DNA of 64,000 nt, taken from positions 1,604,968-1,668,967 of the forward strand of contig NZ_CP061286.1 of NCBI RefSeq assembly GCF_018687095.1. Reading direction: 5' to 3'. Under the pieces are notes generated by a model. The model made no database searches. It was not told the origin of the DNA and worked only from the letters and a program-made list of their open reading frames with translations. Source of the stretch: Polynucleobacter sp. MWH-UH25E (GTDB lineage Bacteria > Pseudomonadota > Gammaproteobacteria > Burkholderiales > Burkholderiaceae). Each line of letters begins with the position of its first letter. Within the stretch, counting starts at the first letter, position 1. The translations under genes were made by a program, and so were the position numbers. Shown here one piece after another: positions 9,141 to 18,418 of this stretch.

Positions 9141-9767
9141 CTACATTCCTAAAGGTTTAGGCAAGTTGCCTGCATATTTATATAACTGCTCTTCGTACTG
9201 CTTAAAAATTTCTGCAAGCGCTTGCTGCTGGCCTAATACCAGCGCTTCTGGGGTGTTATCTTTCAGCGCAATCCGTTTGGTATAACGATTGGAGCCAAGC
9301 AAGGGATTCGTTTTTCCATCATTAGTTGTAGTTAAGAAAAACTCTACGCTGACAACCGCCTCTGGCTTGACACGATAGTCGCCGTAAAACTCATTGACCG
9401 TAGCTTGTAATGTGTAATAGGGGAAAAAACTATTATTTTGACCAACAGCTACTGCAAAAATATTGGATTTATTTATCCATTCACGCTCAGCATTACCAAT
9501 CATCTCTGATGGAATAGTCGAATACACGTTATAAAAGTCTTTCTCATAGCGTTGATCATTGATGCGATACACCAAAGACTTACCGTCAAATGGTGGCGCA
9601 ACATTGACGGAGCCGATTTTCAACCAGTATGCGCTCTGCTGCTTTAGAGGTGCAGCAGTCCGCTGTGGCGCAACCAACCAACTAGCCGGCGTTACAGGGG
9701 CACGTGTCGGCAAAGAACATGCAGACAAAAGAACAGCTAAGATGCCAGCAAATAGATAGTTAATCAT
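9141..9767 (-). CDS. ABC-type lipid transport auxiliary lipoprotein (PqiC/YmbA-like)
   Basis: A 208-residue lipoprotein: the N-terminus MINYLFAGILAVLLSAC has a clear lipobox (LSAC, Cys 17). The mature part fits the ABC-type transport auxiliary lipoprotein family, as in PqiC, with the segment SVNVAPPFDGKSLVYR near residues 53-68. In the family it sits on the inner face of the outer membrane and partners with MCE proteins. Here it is the last of four genes for a Mla-type lipid transporter and overlaps the MlaD-like gene by four bases. Confidence 0.85.
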   Translation of the reverse strand: MINYLFAGILAVLLSACSLPTRAPVTPASWLVAPQRTAAPLKQQSAYWLKIGSVNVAPPFDGKSLVYRINDQRYEKDFYNVYSTIPSEMIGNAEREWINKSNIFAVAVGQNNSFFPYYTLQATVNEFYGDYRVKPEAVVSVEFFLTTTNDGKTNPLLGSNRYTKRIALKDNTPEALVLGQQQALAEIFKQYEEQLYKYAGNLPKPLGM

Positions 9768-10699
9768 TTTGCCACTCCTGATTGAGTTTGATTTCCGTTC
9801 ATAGGTAAGGTAATTTTGGCTGGGGGCTCACCCCAAATAATGCTCGATGGTGACTGGCTAGCTATTCTTGAGAACTCATTGAGTTGTTCACTGGTTTGCT
9901 TCAGGTTTTCAATAGTTAACTGCGTGTCACCCTGCATTGTTGTAACGGTTTGACGTAAGGCAACCACCGTGCCAACCAATTCGCGCATTAAGACATTGAG
10001 CTCATCTTTATCTGTCACTTTAGCAATACGCTCCAAAATAACATTCAAGTCTTTAACAGAATTAATCAGGCCTTGATTATTCTTTCCATCACCGGCCATC
10101 AAGATATTCAGATTGCCTAATAGTTGATCAAACTTTTGCTGAGTGCCGTCAATATTAAGTTGATTCATGCCATCAATCAGCTTTTGAATTCCAGAGATGA
10201 TTTCATCAGCTTGATTAGGAAGCGCAGGGATTACGGGATACTCCGGCTTCCAGCTATAAGGCAATTCTGGGTTTTCGCTAGCAGTCTTAGGCAAAAAATC
10301 GAACTCAACGTAGTTCACACCAGTGATACCCATAGATTTAACACGAGCACGTAATCCTTTTTTGACAAAATCCTGAATCTGATTAACGTCGACGTTTTCT
10401 CCAAAAATCTGCATTCTGACTACAACGTATTGACGACGTTCGTTGTAGGGTATGTCTTTTTCATAGATATCGCCTGTGAGTCCAATAAAACTGACTTGCC
10501 CGATCTTGACACCCCGAAAGCGGACGGCAGCGCCAACATCTAGGCCAGTAACGGATTGCTTGATATAGGTCTCAACATAAAAGGATTTCTTAAATAATTG
10601 CCCAGAACCAAAAATCAAGATTACCGAAATCAATACGGCAATCGCGGCAATAACGAATACGCCGAGACGAAAATAGTTAGGGTTTGAGTTATTACTCAT
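9764..10699 (-). CDS. MlaD/MCE family periplasmic lipid-binding protein
   Basis: A 311-residue MCE protein: one N-terminal membrane helix (about 12-32), then the MCE domain (about 40-125) with the typical SVTGLDVGAAVRFRGVKIGQV segment represented by TGLDVGAAVRFRGVKIG, and a long helical C-terminal part (about 155-285) rich in Asn, Leu and Gln. MCE proteins form hexameric rings that carry phospholipid across the periplasm. At 311 residues it is longer than E. coli MlaD and closer to the longer MCE proteins of Burkholderiales that pair with a PqiC-type lipoprotein, which does follow here. Confidence 0.9.
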   Translation of the reverse strand: MSNNSNPNYFRLGVFVIAAIAVLISVILIFGSGQLFKKSFYVETYIKQSVTGLDVGAAVRFRGVKIGQVSFIGLTGDIYEKDIPYNERRQYVVVRMQIFGENVDVNQIQDFVKKGLRARVKSMGITGVNYVEFDFLPKTASENPELPYSWKPEYPVIPALPNQADEIISGIQKLIDGMNQLNIDGTQQKFDQLLGNLNILMAGDGKNNQGLINSVKDLNVILERIAKVTDKDELNVLMRELVGTVVALRQTVTTMQGDTQLTIENLKQTSEQLNEFSRIASQSPSSIIWGEPPAKITLPMNGNQTQSGVAK

Positions 10700-11490
10700 G
10701 CTGCGTCCTTAGTCGTAATGCGATTAAAGAATTGATGTACGCGAGGATCGGTGCTGGTATCGCGCAATACCTTGGGATCACCTTCGGCAATAATGCCTTT
10801 GGCGCCCTTATCTAACATGATGACCTTATCGGCAATCGCATAAATACTGGCAAGCTCATGCGACACAATCACAAATGTAATACCTAAATTTTTGGATAAG
10901 TCCATGATGGTTTGATCTAGATCTGCCGATGTAATCGGGTCTAGGCCGGCAGAAGGCTCATCCAAAAATAAGATTTTGGGGTCTAGAGCCATTGCTCTGG
11001 CAATAGCGGCTCGCTTTTGCATACCGCCGCTAATCTCACTAGGCATATAGGATTCGTAAGGAAGCAATCCAACAAGATCGAGTTTGCAACGTGCCAGCAA
11101 ATTCATCTGATCTTGCGTTAGCTGGGTGTACTCCTGCATAAATAAGGTGACGTTGTCTAACAGATTCATGGAGCCGAATAATGCCCCCTGTTGATACATC
11201 ACCCCAAAACTTGTCATGATCTTTTGGCGCTCTGCTCCTTGAGCCTTAGTGATATTTTGCCCTTCAATCAAAACATCACCCGCTAAGGGCTGGTACAAAC
11301 CAAAGAGATTTTTGAGAAGACTGGATTTACCGCAACCTGACCCCCCAAGAATGACAAAGATCTCACCGTTATTTACCGTGAAATTGAGATCCTTCATCAA
11401 CACATTCGAGCCATAACCCACAGTAAGGTTTTGCACATCAATGGCATATGGAGTGGAGACAGTATTGAGATTGGTTGCTGGTGTATCCAT
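10696..11490 (-). CDS. Mla-type lipid ABC transporter ATP-binding protein
   Basis: ATPase subunit of the lipid transporter, 264 residues. Walker A is GGSGCGKSS at about residues 50-58, the signature is SGGMQKR near 154-160, and Walker B is ILFLDEPSAGLDP near 174-186, followed by the switch His in VSHEL. SGGMQKR instead of SGGQ is typical of the MlaF family. It overlaps both neighbours by one to four bases, so permease, ATPase, MCE protein and lipoprotein are one operon. Confidence 0.93.
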   Translation of the reverse strand: MDTPATNLNTVSTPYAIDVQNLTVGYGSNVLMKDLNFTVNNGEIFVILGGSGCGKSSLLKNLFGLYQPLAGDVLIEGQNITKAQGAERQKIMTSFGVMYQQGALFGSMNLLDNVTLFMQEYTQLTQDQMNLLARCKLDLVGLLPYESYMPSEISGGMQKRAAIARAMALDPKILFLDEPSAGLDPITSADLDQTIMDLSKNLGITFVIVSHELASIYAIADKVIMLDKGAKGIIAEGDPKVLRDTSTDPRVHQFFNRITTKDAA

Positions 11491-12680
11491 CAGAAACCTG
11501 TCTTATAAGAAATGACAGCAAAAATGCCGTCAACCAACACAATCATCACAATACTGCTCACCACTGCACGAGTTGCTGAGATACCTACTGCTGCAGCACC
11601 GGTACCAGTTTGCATGCCGCGCAAACAGCCCATCGCAGAGACAACCACACCAAACATGGTTGCTTTCACTAAACCTGAAAGAATATCCTCTACATCTACG
11701 GCGCTCAACATGCCGTTATAGAAATTAACAAAAGGAATACCATAAATTTGCATTGTGCACATCGAGGCAATGATGCTCACAATATCAGCGTATAAGGTCA
11801 GTATGGGTGCTACCAATATTCCAGCAAGCACTCTAGGTACAACTAAAAAACGCATCGGACTCAAACCGCCCGAAACGAGCGCATCGACTTCGCTATTGAC
11901 TGTCATCGTGCCAATCTCTGCAGCAAATGCCGCAGAAGATCGTCCTGCCAGCAAAATAGCAGTAATTAATGGGCCCATCTCGCGGACAATCCCAAGGGCT
12001 GCCAAAGGTCCCACAAAGGACACAGCACCAAACTGTTTCATGCCGATGGCAGCTTGGAAAGACAGAATTACACCAATCAGGAAAGCTACTAAGCCCACAA
12101 TTGGCAGAGCTGCAATCCCCGCTTCAACCGCAGCATTCACAAAATCACCCCAACGCACTTTTGTGATATTTCGCAATGACCAAAACAAATCTGAACTCAT
12201 ATGTCCAGCAAAAGTAACCAGCCCAATCAGATCATCGATCAGATTTTGTGTAGCCATTCCGGTGCTAACAAAAAAACTGCGCTTTATTTTTACAGCTGGA
12301 ACAGGAAATAAATTATTGATGGGATCAAACTCTTGTAGCAAAGGTTGATAGCGACTATTTAAACCTTGCAACTCAAATTGCGCCCCAGCTTTACTCTGAG
12401 CTTCTTCTACTCCGATTAAAAAGGCGATGCCCGCACCATCTAAGGATGTGACAGCGCTAGCGTCAACTGTAAGAGCAGCCTGAGCAAGATTCGCTTTTGA
12501 AATGCCAGCAAGCCATGCGTTTTGCGAATCTCGGATCCGGGTCCAGACACCACCCAAGGTATATACATTAATGGCGCCGCTCAGCGCAACTTTGGCATGG
12601 TTAGCGTCAATCTGCGACCAAATCGCAATAGGGCTTGCAGAAGGTTGAGAATCCGCAGAAATTGTGTCAGAAACGCTCAT
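11490..12680 (-). CDS. MlaE-type permease with N-terminal STAS domain
   Basis: Lipid ABC transporter permease of 396 residues. Residues about 15-110 form a STAS-like domain (ending in SLDGAGIAFLIGVEEAQSK) and the MlaE permease domain follows (about 150-395) with the hallmark GREMGPLI-type stretch seen as IVREMGPLITAILLAGRSS. In E. coli the STAS partner MlaB is a separate protein; here it is fused. I chose the ATG at 12680 (MSVSDT); an ORF start 24 bases upstream exists but adds only eight unconserved residues. It is the first gene of the operon. Confidence 0.9.
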   Translation of the reverse strand: MSVSDTISADSQPSASPIAIWSQIDANHAKVALSGAINVYTLGGVWTRIRDSQNAWLAGISKANLAQAALTVDASAVTSLDGAGIAFLIGVEEAQSKAGAQFELQGLNSRYQPLLQEFDPINNLFPVPAVKIKRSFFVSTGMATQNLIDDLIGLVTFAGHMSSDLFWSLRNITKVRWGDFVNAAVEAGIAALPIVGLVAFLIGVILSFQAAIGMKQFGAVSFVGPLAALGIVREMGPLITAILLAGRSSAAFAAEIGTMTVNSEVDALVSGGLSPMRFLVVPRVLAGILVAPILTLYADIVSIIASMCTMQIYGIPFVNFYNGMLSAVDVEDILSGLVKATMFGVVVSAMGCLRGMQTGTGAAAVGISATRAVVSSIVMIVLVDGIFAVISYKTGF

Positions 12681-12731
12681 AAACGAACTATAAGGTATCT
12701 GCAAGAAACCCTCGTGAAATGCTCAAAAATG

Positions 12732-12760
12732 AAAAAGGGCCCAGTTTTTCAACTAGGCCC
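12732..12760 (-). terminator. Rho-independent terminator after tRNA-Arg
   Basis: On the minus strand a 10-bp stem (GGGCCTAGTT with its near-perfect complement AACTGGGCCC, one G-T pair) closes a short GAAA-type loop and is followed by TTTTTC. It begins 10 bases after the encoded CCA of tRNA-Arg, so it most likely ends that transcript. Confidence 0.85.
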
Positions 12761-12769
12761 TGCATGAGG

Positions 12770-12846
12770 TGGTGCGGCTGGCAGGAATTGAACCCACGAC
12801 CCCTTGGTTCGTAGCCAAGTACTCTATCCAGCTGAGCTACAGCCGC
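12770..12846 (-). tRNA. tRNA-Arg (anticodon ACG)
   Basis: A full cloverleaf reads on the minus strand: acceptor arm GCGGCTG/CAGCCGC, D-arm with GCTCAGCTGGATAGAG, anticodon stem CTTGG/CCAAG with loop CTACGAA (anticodon ACG), T-loop GGTTCAATTCC, discriminator A and an encoded CCA. Length is 77 bases. It lies between the Mla operon and greB; the greB reading frame runs open through it, which must not be taken as coding. Confidence 0.97.
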
Positions 12847-12864
12847 AACAGCCATAATTATGCC

Positions 12865-13365
12865 ATGGAAGAGAAGAACTACATCACACCCGCTGGTCAC
12901 GAGCGCATCAAAGCCGAGCTCTTACAGCTCTTAAACCTTGATAGACCCGAGGTTGTAAAGGTAGTGCACTGGGCGGCCAGCAATGGCGACCGGTCAGAAA
13001 ATGGGGACTATATCTACGGAAAAAAGCGCCTTCGAGAGATCGATCGGCGGATTCGGTTTCTAAATAAACGCCTTGAAGTCGCTGTGGTGGTCGATAATTC
13101 TGCCCGAAAATCAGGCGAAGCTGATGCCGAGCAGATCTTTTTTGGGGCAACCGTGACCTATTCCCCCTTAGAAGGTAAAGATGCAGGCAAAGAAACTGAA
13201 ATTACGATTGTCGGGGTTGATGAGGTTGATCTTGAAAAAAACCATGTGAGCTGGGTTTCACCAATTGCTAAGGCCCTAATTAAATCCAGGCTCGGTGATT
13301 GTGTCACCATTCAAACACCAACTGGCCCTACTGAAATCGAAATTCTGGACGTGCAGTATTTGTAA
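12865..13365 (+). CDS. greB: Transcription elongation factor GreB
   Basis: Transcript cleavage factor that rescues backtracked RNA polymerase. With the ATG at 12865 (MEEKNYITPAGH) the protein has 166 residues, the normal GreA/GreB length. The N-terminal coiled coil (about 1-75) contains NGDRSENGDYIYGKKRLREIDRR-type sequence with the acidic tip pair at SENGDY, and the C-terminal FKBP-like domain follows (about 80-160). The frame is open further upstream, but that part overlaps tRNA-Arg and is not coding. It ends 18 bases before the convergent (p)ppGpp synthetase gene. Confidence 0.93.
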   Translation: MEEKNYITPAGHERIKAELLQLLNLDRPEVVKVVHWAASNGDRSENGDYIYGKKRLREIDRRIRFLNKRLEVAVVVDNSARKSGEADAEQIFFGATVTYSPLEGKDAGKETEITIVGVDEVDLEKNHVSWVSPIAKALIKSRLGDCVTIQTPTGPTEIEILDVQYL

Positions 13366-13383
13366 ATAATTGCGCCGCTAGAC

Positions 13384-15765
13384 TTACAGCGCGCGGGTAC
13401 GAGTAACGCGCATCACATCAGGATTGGCTCTTAAGCTACGCATTACCTTCGAGAGATGTAATCGATCAAATACTTGGATCGTAAAGCGAATAGTCACCGA
13501 GTCTTCTTTAAAACGATCTTCCATCGATACATTCATGATGTTGGAATCCGCAGCAGTCACACTGCTTGCAACACGTGCCAAGACACCCTTACCTTGCTTA
13601 GTATCAATAGCTAGATCGACTTCAAATTCGCGATTGAGGTCTTTACCCCACTCTACCTCGACCCACTTATCGCTATCTTTTGAAAGCATGCGCAAAGCGA
13701 CTGGGCAATCATTGGTGTGAACTTGTAAGCCCTCGCCCTTACCCAAGTAACCAATGATGTTATCGCCTGGAATTGGATGGCAGCAAGACTGGAAGTGAAT
13801 GGAATTACCTTCGCGACCATCTACCAAGATTGCTTGGCGCTGGTGCTGGGCAATCTCTTGACTCGGATTAACCCAGTCAGCCGCGCCCAGACGCATTTGT
13901 TCTGAACCACCTTCATCATCAATCAAAATCTTTAGGCGAATGGCCAGCTCTTGAGGCGAACGACGACCTAGAGCAATATTGACGCAAGCCTCTTCACGAG
14001 TTTTATCACCCGTCCAGTGCATCAACTTCTCCCAAATCTCTGGAGTAATGAGTGCCGCATCAACACCTTGTTGGCGTAGGCTATTAGCTAAGAGGCGCTC
14101 ACCCAACTGAAGTGACTCAGAATAGTGTTTGGTCTTGAGTGAGTGGCGAATGGAGGCTCTGGCCTTACCAGTACGAACAAATGCCAACCAACCGGGATTG
14201 GGTTGTGAGTTTGCAGAAGTAATTACTTCAATGATGTCGCCATTCTTGAGTTCACTGCGTAATGGCAATTGCAGGCCATTAATCTTCACAGCCACACAGG
14301 TGTTACCCAAGTCGCTATGAATGGAATACGCAAAATCTAGAGCCGTTGCACCTCTTGGTAAGGCACGAATTTGCCCAGCAGGTGTAAACACATAAACTGC
14401 GTCAGGAAACAAATCAATTTTGACGTGCTCTAAGAACTCTTGCGAGTCACCGCTACTATCCTGAATATCAATCAGCGACTGCAGCCATTGATGAGCGCGA
14501 TTTTGCACTTCGCTCATATCGGGCGAGCCTTCCTTATAAGCCCAGTGAGCCGCAACGCCAGCTTCGGCCACTGCGTGCATATCCGAAGTACGAATCTGAA
14601 ACTCCACTGGCACGCCAGAGGGGCCCAACAAGGTCGTATGCAAGGACTGGTAACCATTTAGCTTTGGAATGGCAATGTAGTCCTTAAACTTGCCTGGCAT
14701 TGGCTTATATAGAGAATGCAAGATTCCTAATGCTCGGTAACACTCATCGATGGTGCTGACCGTTACCCTAAAGGCGTACACATCTAAAACCTGTGAGAAG
14801 CTTACATGTTTGGTGCGCATCTTGTTATAGATGCTGTAGAGGGTTTTTTCACGGCCACGTAAATCCACATTCAGATTGGCTTTTGCAAAGGCCATGCGCG
14901 AGGCCTGCAAAATCTTCTCGACCATCTCCTTACGATTACCACGCGCCCGCTTAACTGCTCCTTCAATGACCCTAAAACGCATTGGCATTGAATAACGGAA
15001 ACTGAGATCTTGAAGATCTCGATAAATGACGTTTAGACCAAGACGGTGGGCTACAGGCGCATAGATTTCGATGGTTTCAGTTGCTACCCTACGACGCTTA
15101 GCCATCGGTACGGCATCCAAAGTGCGCATATTGTGAGTGCGATCAGCAAGTTTGACCAAGATCACACGCACATCGCGTGCCATTGCCATGAACATCTTGC
15201 GAAAACTCTCTGCTTGCGCTTCAGCGTGGCTTTGGAACTCCAATTTATCGAGCTTAGTAAGGCCTTCCACAAGCTCAGCAACTTTGGCGCCAAACTTTTC
15301 AACAAGATCGGCTTTAGTGCTGCCCGTATCTTCGATCACATCATGCAGGAGCGCTGCCATGATAGACGGGGCATCTAGGCGCCAAGTGGCGCAGAGCTCT
15401 GCTACTGCAACGGGGTGCGTGATGTAGGGCTCACCACTGTGACGGTATTGACCTAGATGTGCCGCATCGGCAAACTGAAACGCTTTTTTTATCTGCGCTA
15501 CTTCCTCAGGCTTGAGATAACTCAACTTAGAGAGCAAACCATCAATCGAGACGACTTGATGCTTTAAAGGACGGTCAGGAGCTGAAGTCGGACCAAAGAG
15601 ATGGCGACTCGATTGTGCGAGCAGACTCGCAATGATGGACTTCTTGTTTGCTTTTAAATTTGATTCTGGATCGAGCAAACTAGCCTGCTCTTTAGACGTA
15701 GAACCGCCTACGAATTCCGATGTGTTTTTAGACCCTGATGGTCCAGTTCCTAGAGGGAGCTCCAC
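13384..15765 (-). CDS. spoT: Bifunctional (p)ppGpp synthetase/hydrolase
   Basis: RelA/SpoT homologue of 793 residues that makes and degrades the stringent-response alarmone. The HD hydrolase domain is intact (HP at 117-118, HD at 141-142 in AALLHDVIEDT, then KLADRTHNM near 205), followed by the synthetase domain with FKDYIAIPKLNGYQSLHT (about 355-375), a TGS domain (VYVFTPAGQIRALPRGATALDFAY), and a C-terminal ACT domain. Intact hydrolase motifs favour the bifunctional SpoT type. The first 60 residues are low-complexity and specific to this lineage. It lies just downstream of rpoZ on the same strand, as spoT does in many proteobacteria. Confidence 0.95.
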   Translation of the reverse strand: MELPLGTGPSGSKNTSEFVGGSTSKEQASLLDPESNLKANKKSIIASLLAQSSRHLFGPTSAPDRPLKHQVVSIDGLLSKLSYLKPEEVAQIKKAFQFADAAHLGQYRHSGEPYITHPVAVAELCATWRLDAPSIMAALLHDVIEDTGSTKADLVEKFGAKVAELVEGLTKLDKLEFQSHAEAQAESFRKMFMAMARDVRVILVKLADRTHNMRTLDAVPMAKRRRVATETIEIYAPVAHRLGLNVIYRDLQDLSFRYSMPMRFRVIEGAVKRARGNRKEMVEKILQASRMAFAKANLNVDLRGREKTLYSIYNKMRTKHVSFSQVLDVYAFRVTVSTIDECYRALGILHSLYKPMPGKFKDYIAIPKLNGYQSLHTTLLGPSGVPVEFQIRTSDMHAVAEAGVAAHWAYKEGSPDMSEVQNRAHQWLQSLIDIQDSSGDSQEFLEHVKIDLFPDAVYVFTPAGQIRALPRGATALDFAYSIHSDLGNTCVAVKINGLQLPLRSELKNGDIIEVITSANSQPNPGWLAFVRTGKARASIRHSLKTKHYSESLQLGERLLANSLRQQGVDAALITPEIWEKLMHWTGDKTREEACVNIALGRRSPQELAIRLKILIDDEGGSEQMRLGAADWVNPSQEIAQHQRQAILVDGREGNSIHFQSCCHPIPGDNIIGYLGKGEGLQVHTNDCPVALRMLSKDSDKWVEVEWGKDLNREFEVDLAIDTKQGKGVLARVASSVTAADSNIMNVSMEDRFKEDSVTIRFTIQVFDRLHLSKVMRSLRANPDVMRVTRTRAL

Positions 15766-15780
15766 ACCGGAACTCCTAAA

Positions 15781-15984
15781 TTACAAAGGTACTTTGGTCA
15801 GCATGTCACGGTCAGTCGCACCTGCAGCTACTTCGCGCAATGCAACTACCGTAGCTTTATCTCTGGACTCAACACGTGGAGAGTGACCTTGAACTAATTG
15901 ACGTGCGCGATAAGTCGCAGCCAATACCAGTTCAAAACGGTTTGGGATAGTTTTAAGGCAATCTTCTACAGTAATACGGGCCAT
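15781..15984 (-). CDS. rpoZ: RNA polymerase omega subunit
   Basis: A 67-residue omega subunit starting MARITVEDCLKTIPNRFELV, with the conserved FELVLAATYRARQL helix. It stabilises the beta-prime subunit and, in proteobacteria, forms part of the ppGpp site on RNA polymerase. It lies between gmk and the (p)ppGpp synthetase gene on one strand, the classic gmk-rpoZ-spoT order. Confidence 0.95.
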   Translation of the reverse strand: MARITVEDCLKTIPNRFELVLAATYRARQLVQGHSPRVESRDKATVVALREVAAGATDRDMLTKVPL

Positions 15985-16028
15985 GCTGAACTCACTTAAA
16001 TTAGCTTCAATACCGATAGGATACCCGA

Positions 16029-16667
16029 TTAGACCCCTAGACGCCTCAAAAGCGCTGGATTACGGGCCATGGCAGGTCCAGAACGCAGGCGACTGGAGGC
16101 CAAAATATGCTTTAAATCCACTAGGGCCTGCTCAAAGGAATCATTGACCACGATGTAGTCCGCTTCATGGGCATGCATCAGCTCCACATGGGCAGCTGCT
16201 AAGCGGCGCTGAATGGTTTCCTCGTTATCCTGTCCGCGCTTACGTAGACGCTCTTCTAAGGCCTCAATTGATGGAGGAAAAATAAAGATCCACTGCACTG
16301 AGGGAATCAGTTTGCGAATCTGTTGTGCGCCCTGCCAATCGATCTCCAGCATCACATCATTACCCGCCTGCATCTGAGATTCGATCCATGGTTTAGATGT
16401 GCCGTAAAAATGACCATGCACTTGTGCCCACTCTAAGAAGTGACCTTGGTCACGTTCGGCAATGAATTCTTCCTGAGAAGCAAAACGGTAATCTTTACCA
16501 TCTACTTCACCTGGTCTTGGTGAGCGAGTAGTTGTTGATAGAGACAACTTAAGAGCAGAGTCATCTTGCAATAATGCATTTACCAAAGAAGACTTACCCG
16601 CACCAGATGGCGCAACAATCATCAACATACTGCCTTGATAAGATGGTGTCGAATTTGAAGTGGTCAT
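16029..16667 (-). CDS. gmk: Guanylate kinase
   Basis: Converts GMP to GDP with ATP in purine metabolism. The 212-residue protein has the P-loop (APSGAGKSSL, about 19-28), the GMP-binding TTRSPRPGEVDGKDY region (about 45-60), and EWAQVHGHFYGT (about 77-90). Its start is ten bases after yicC stops; gmk and rpoZ share the strand. Confidence 0.96.
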   Translation of the reverse strand: MTTSNSTPSYQGSMLMIVAPSGAGKSSLVNALLQDDSALKLSLSTTTRSPRPGEVDGKDYRFASQEEFIAERDQGHFLEWAQVHGHFYGTSKPWIESQMQAGNDVMLEIDWQGAQQIRKLIPSVQWIFIFPPSIEALEERLRKRGQDNEETIQRRLAAAHVELMHAHEADYIVVNDSFEQALVDLKHILASSRLRSGPAMARNPALLRRLGV

Positions 16668-16678
16668 ATATCGATCGG

Positions 16679-17623
16679 TTACTCTAGATTCTGAACCTGT
16701 TCACGCATTTGCTCAATCAGAAGTTTGAGCTCTAGAGCTGCTTGAGTACATTCTTCGGAAACTGACTTAGAGCTGAGGGTATTGGCCTCGCGGTTTAGCT
16801 CTTGCATCAAGAAATCCAGCCTCTTACCTACAGGGCCCTTTCCAGCCAAGGCAGTCTGGACCGTATTTAAGTGCGTCTTGAGGCGCGCGAATTCTTCGGC
16901 AACATCAATACGCACCGCATACAGAACAACTTCCTGACGAATGCGCTCCATCAACTCAGAACTAATGCCTTTGCCCAATTCTTGACCAGCCAAAGATTCA
17001 GACAAACGCTCGGTGAGTTTTTCTTGATATTGCGCAACATACTCAGGAACCTTGGGTTCAATGTTGGCAATAATTTGATTCATCTTCGTAGTGATATTGG
17101 TAAGCACGGTGACCAAAGCCTTACCTTCAGCTTGACGACTCTTCATGAGCGCATCTAATGCAGCGCGCCCTGCTTCTATAGTCGCAGCAAGCCAACCCTC
17201 TTCTTCGCCACGAGGCTCAGCAACAATGCCAGGCCAACGCAAGATTTCGCCAATGCTCAATTCTCTGGCTTTGGGAAAAATATCTTGAGCACGCTCTTGC
17301 AAGGTATAGAGTGCATCAAGACGCTCTTTGCTGATCGCTCCCAAGGCATGGGATTCAGAATGGGCAACTCCAGAGCCGCTGGGTTTGCTCGAATTATTAA
17401 TGCGCCAAGCAGCCCGAAACTCCACTTTGCCTCGGGAAAGGCTTTGGGTCGTCATTTCTCGGAGGGTAGGCTCCGCGGCACGGCACTCATCCGGAAGACG
17501 AAAGCCCAAGTCCAGAAACCGGCTATTTACAGCCCGGCATTCCACCTGCAGATCTGCGACCACCCCAGCCCCTAAGGAGACTTGGCGAGAAGCGCTGCCA
17601 TAACCAGTCATGCTCGATATCAT
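16679..17623 (-). CDS. YicC/YloC family endoribonuclease
   Basis: A 314-residue member of the YicC family with the standard N-terminal MISSMTGYGSASRQ and the C-terminal DUF1732 domain (LDFLMQELNREANTLSSKS near 262-280). Family members have been shown to be RNA endonucleases that affect small RNA levels. It precedes gmk on the minus strand and is divergent from rph, the usual arrangement. An extra insertion of about 20 residues around positions 75-95 (GSGVAHSESHALGA) is not typical. Confidence 0.9.
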   Translation of the reverse strand: MISSMTGYGSASRQVSLGAGVVADLQVECRAVNSRFLDLGFRLPDECRAAEPTLREMTTQSLSRGKVEFRAAWRINNSSKPSGSGVAHSESHALGAISKERLDALYTLQERAQDIFPKARELSIGEILRWPGIVAEPRGEEEGWLAATIEAGRAALDALMKSRQAEGKALVTVLTNITTKMNQIIANIEPKVPEYVAQYQEKLTERLSESLAGQELGKGISSELMERIRQEVVLYAVRIDVAEEFARLKTHLNTVQTALAGKGPVGKRLDFLMQELNREANTLSSKSVSEECTQAALELKLLIEQMREQVQNLE

Positions 17624-17658
17624 ATGGACATTGTAGATTCTTTATTTAGGACCCCGCC

Positions 17659-18399
17659 ATGAGTAGCACCACCGTAGCCAATATTGCCCGTCCAAGCGGT
17701 CGCCAGCCCAAAGACTTACGCCCCGTAACAATCTCACGCAGTTTTACCAAGCACGCAGAAGGCTCCGTCCTAATTGCCTTTGGCGATACCAAGGTTCTGT
17801 GTACAGCCAGCATCCTAGATAAGGTGCCTCCACATAAACGCGGTTCTGGCGAGGGTTGGGTTACCGCTGAGTACGGCATGCTCCCACGCTCAACGCATAC
17901 TCGTAGCGATCGCGAAGCAGCCCGTGGCAAACAATCCGGACGTACTCAAGAAATCCAACGCCTCATTGGCCGTGCAATGCGTAGCGTCTTTGATCTCAAA
18001 ATTTTGGGTGAACGCACTATTCATCTAGATTGCGACGTATTGCAAGCTGACGGTGGTACACGCACTGCATCCATTACAGGCGCTTATGTTGCTGCGCGCG
18101 ATGCCGTCAATCAATTACTCAAAGATGGCACCCTAACACAAGATCCCATCATCGATAGTGTTGCCGCTATCTCGGTAGGAATTTATCAAGGTGTGCCGGT
18201 TTTAGATTTGGATTACCTCGAGGACTCTGCTTGCGATACCGATATGAATGTCGTCATGACAGGCAAAGGTGGCATGATTGAAGTACAAGGTACTGCTGAA
18301 GGTGCGGCTTTTTCTAGAGCCGAGCTCAATGCATTATTAGACTTGGCTGATCAAGGCATCAAAGAGCTCACACAATTGCAAATTGACTCACTTAAATAA
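17659..18399 (+). CDS. rph: Ribonuclease PH
   Basis: Phosphorolytic 3'-5' exoribonuclease that trims tRNA 3' ends. The 246 residues carry the family segments RPSGRQPKDLRPV (11-23), GSVLIAFGDTKVLCTAS (about 35-51), RSLRS-equivalent RAMRSVFDLK and the phosphate-binding and catalytic stretch CDVLQADGGTRTASITGA (about 126-143). It starts 35 bases from the divergent yicC and leads a plus-strand run with rdgB and hemW. Confidence 0.96.
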   Translation: MSSTTVANIARPSGRQPKDLRPVTISRSFTKHAEGSVLIAFGDTKVLCTASILDKVPPHKRGSGEGWVTAEYGMLPRSTHTRSDREAARGKQSGRTQEIQRLIGRAMRSVFDLKILGERTIHLDCDVLQADGGTRTASITGAYVAARDAVNQLLKDGTLTQDPIIDSVAAISVGIYQGVPVLDLDYLEDSACDTDMNVVMTGKGGMIEVQGTAEGAAFSRAELNALLDLADQGIKELTQLQIDSLK

Positions 18400-18418
18400 A
18401 CTGATATTGAATTAAGCA

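Noticed and set aside
12769..12864. Upstream extension of the GreB frame by 32 residues
   Set aside because: It overlaps tRNA-Arg completely and adds no conserved residues; the ATG at 12865 gives the normal GreB length.
13424..15427. Open frames on the plus strand inside the (p)ppGpp synthetase gene
   Set aside because: They are shadows of a well-supported minus-strand gene with conserved domains along its length.
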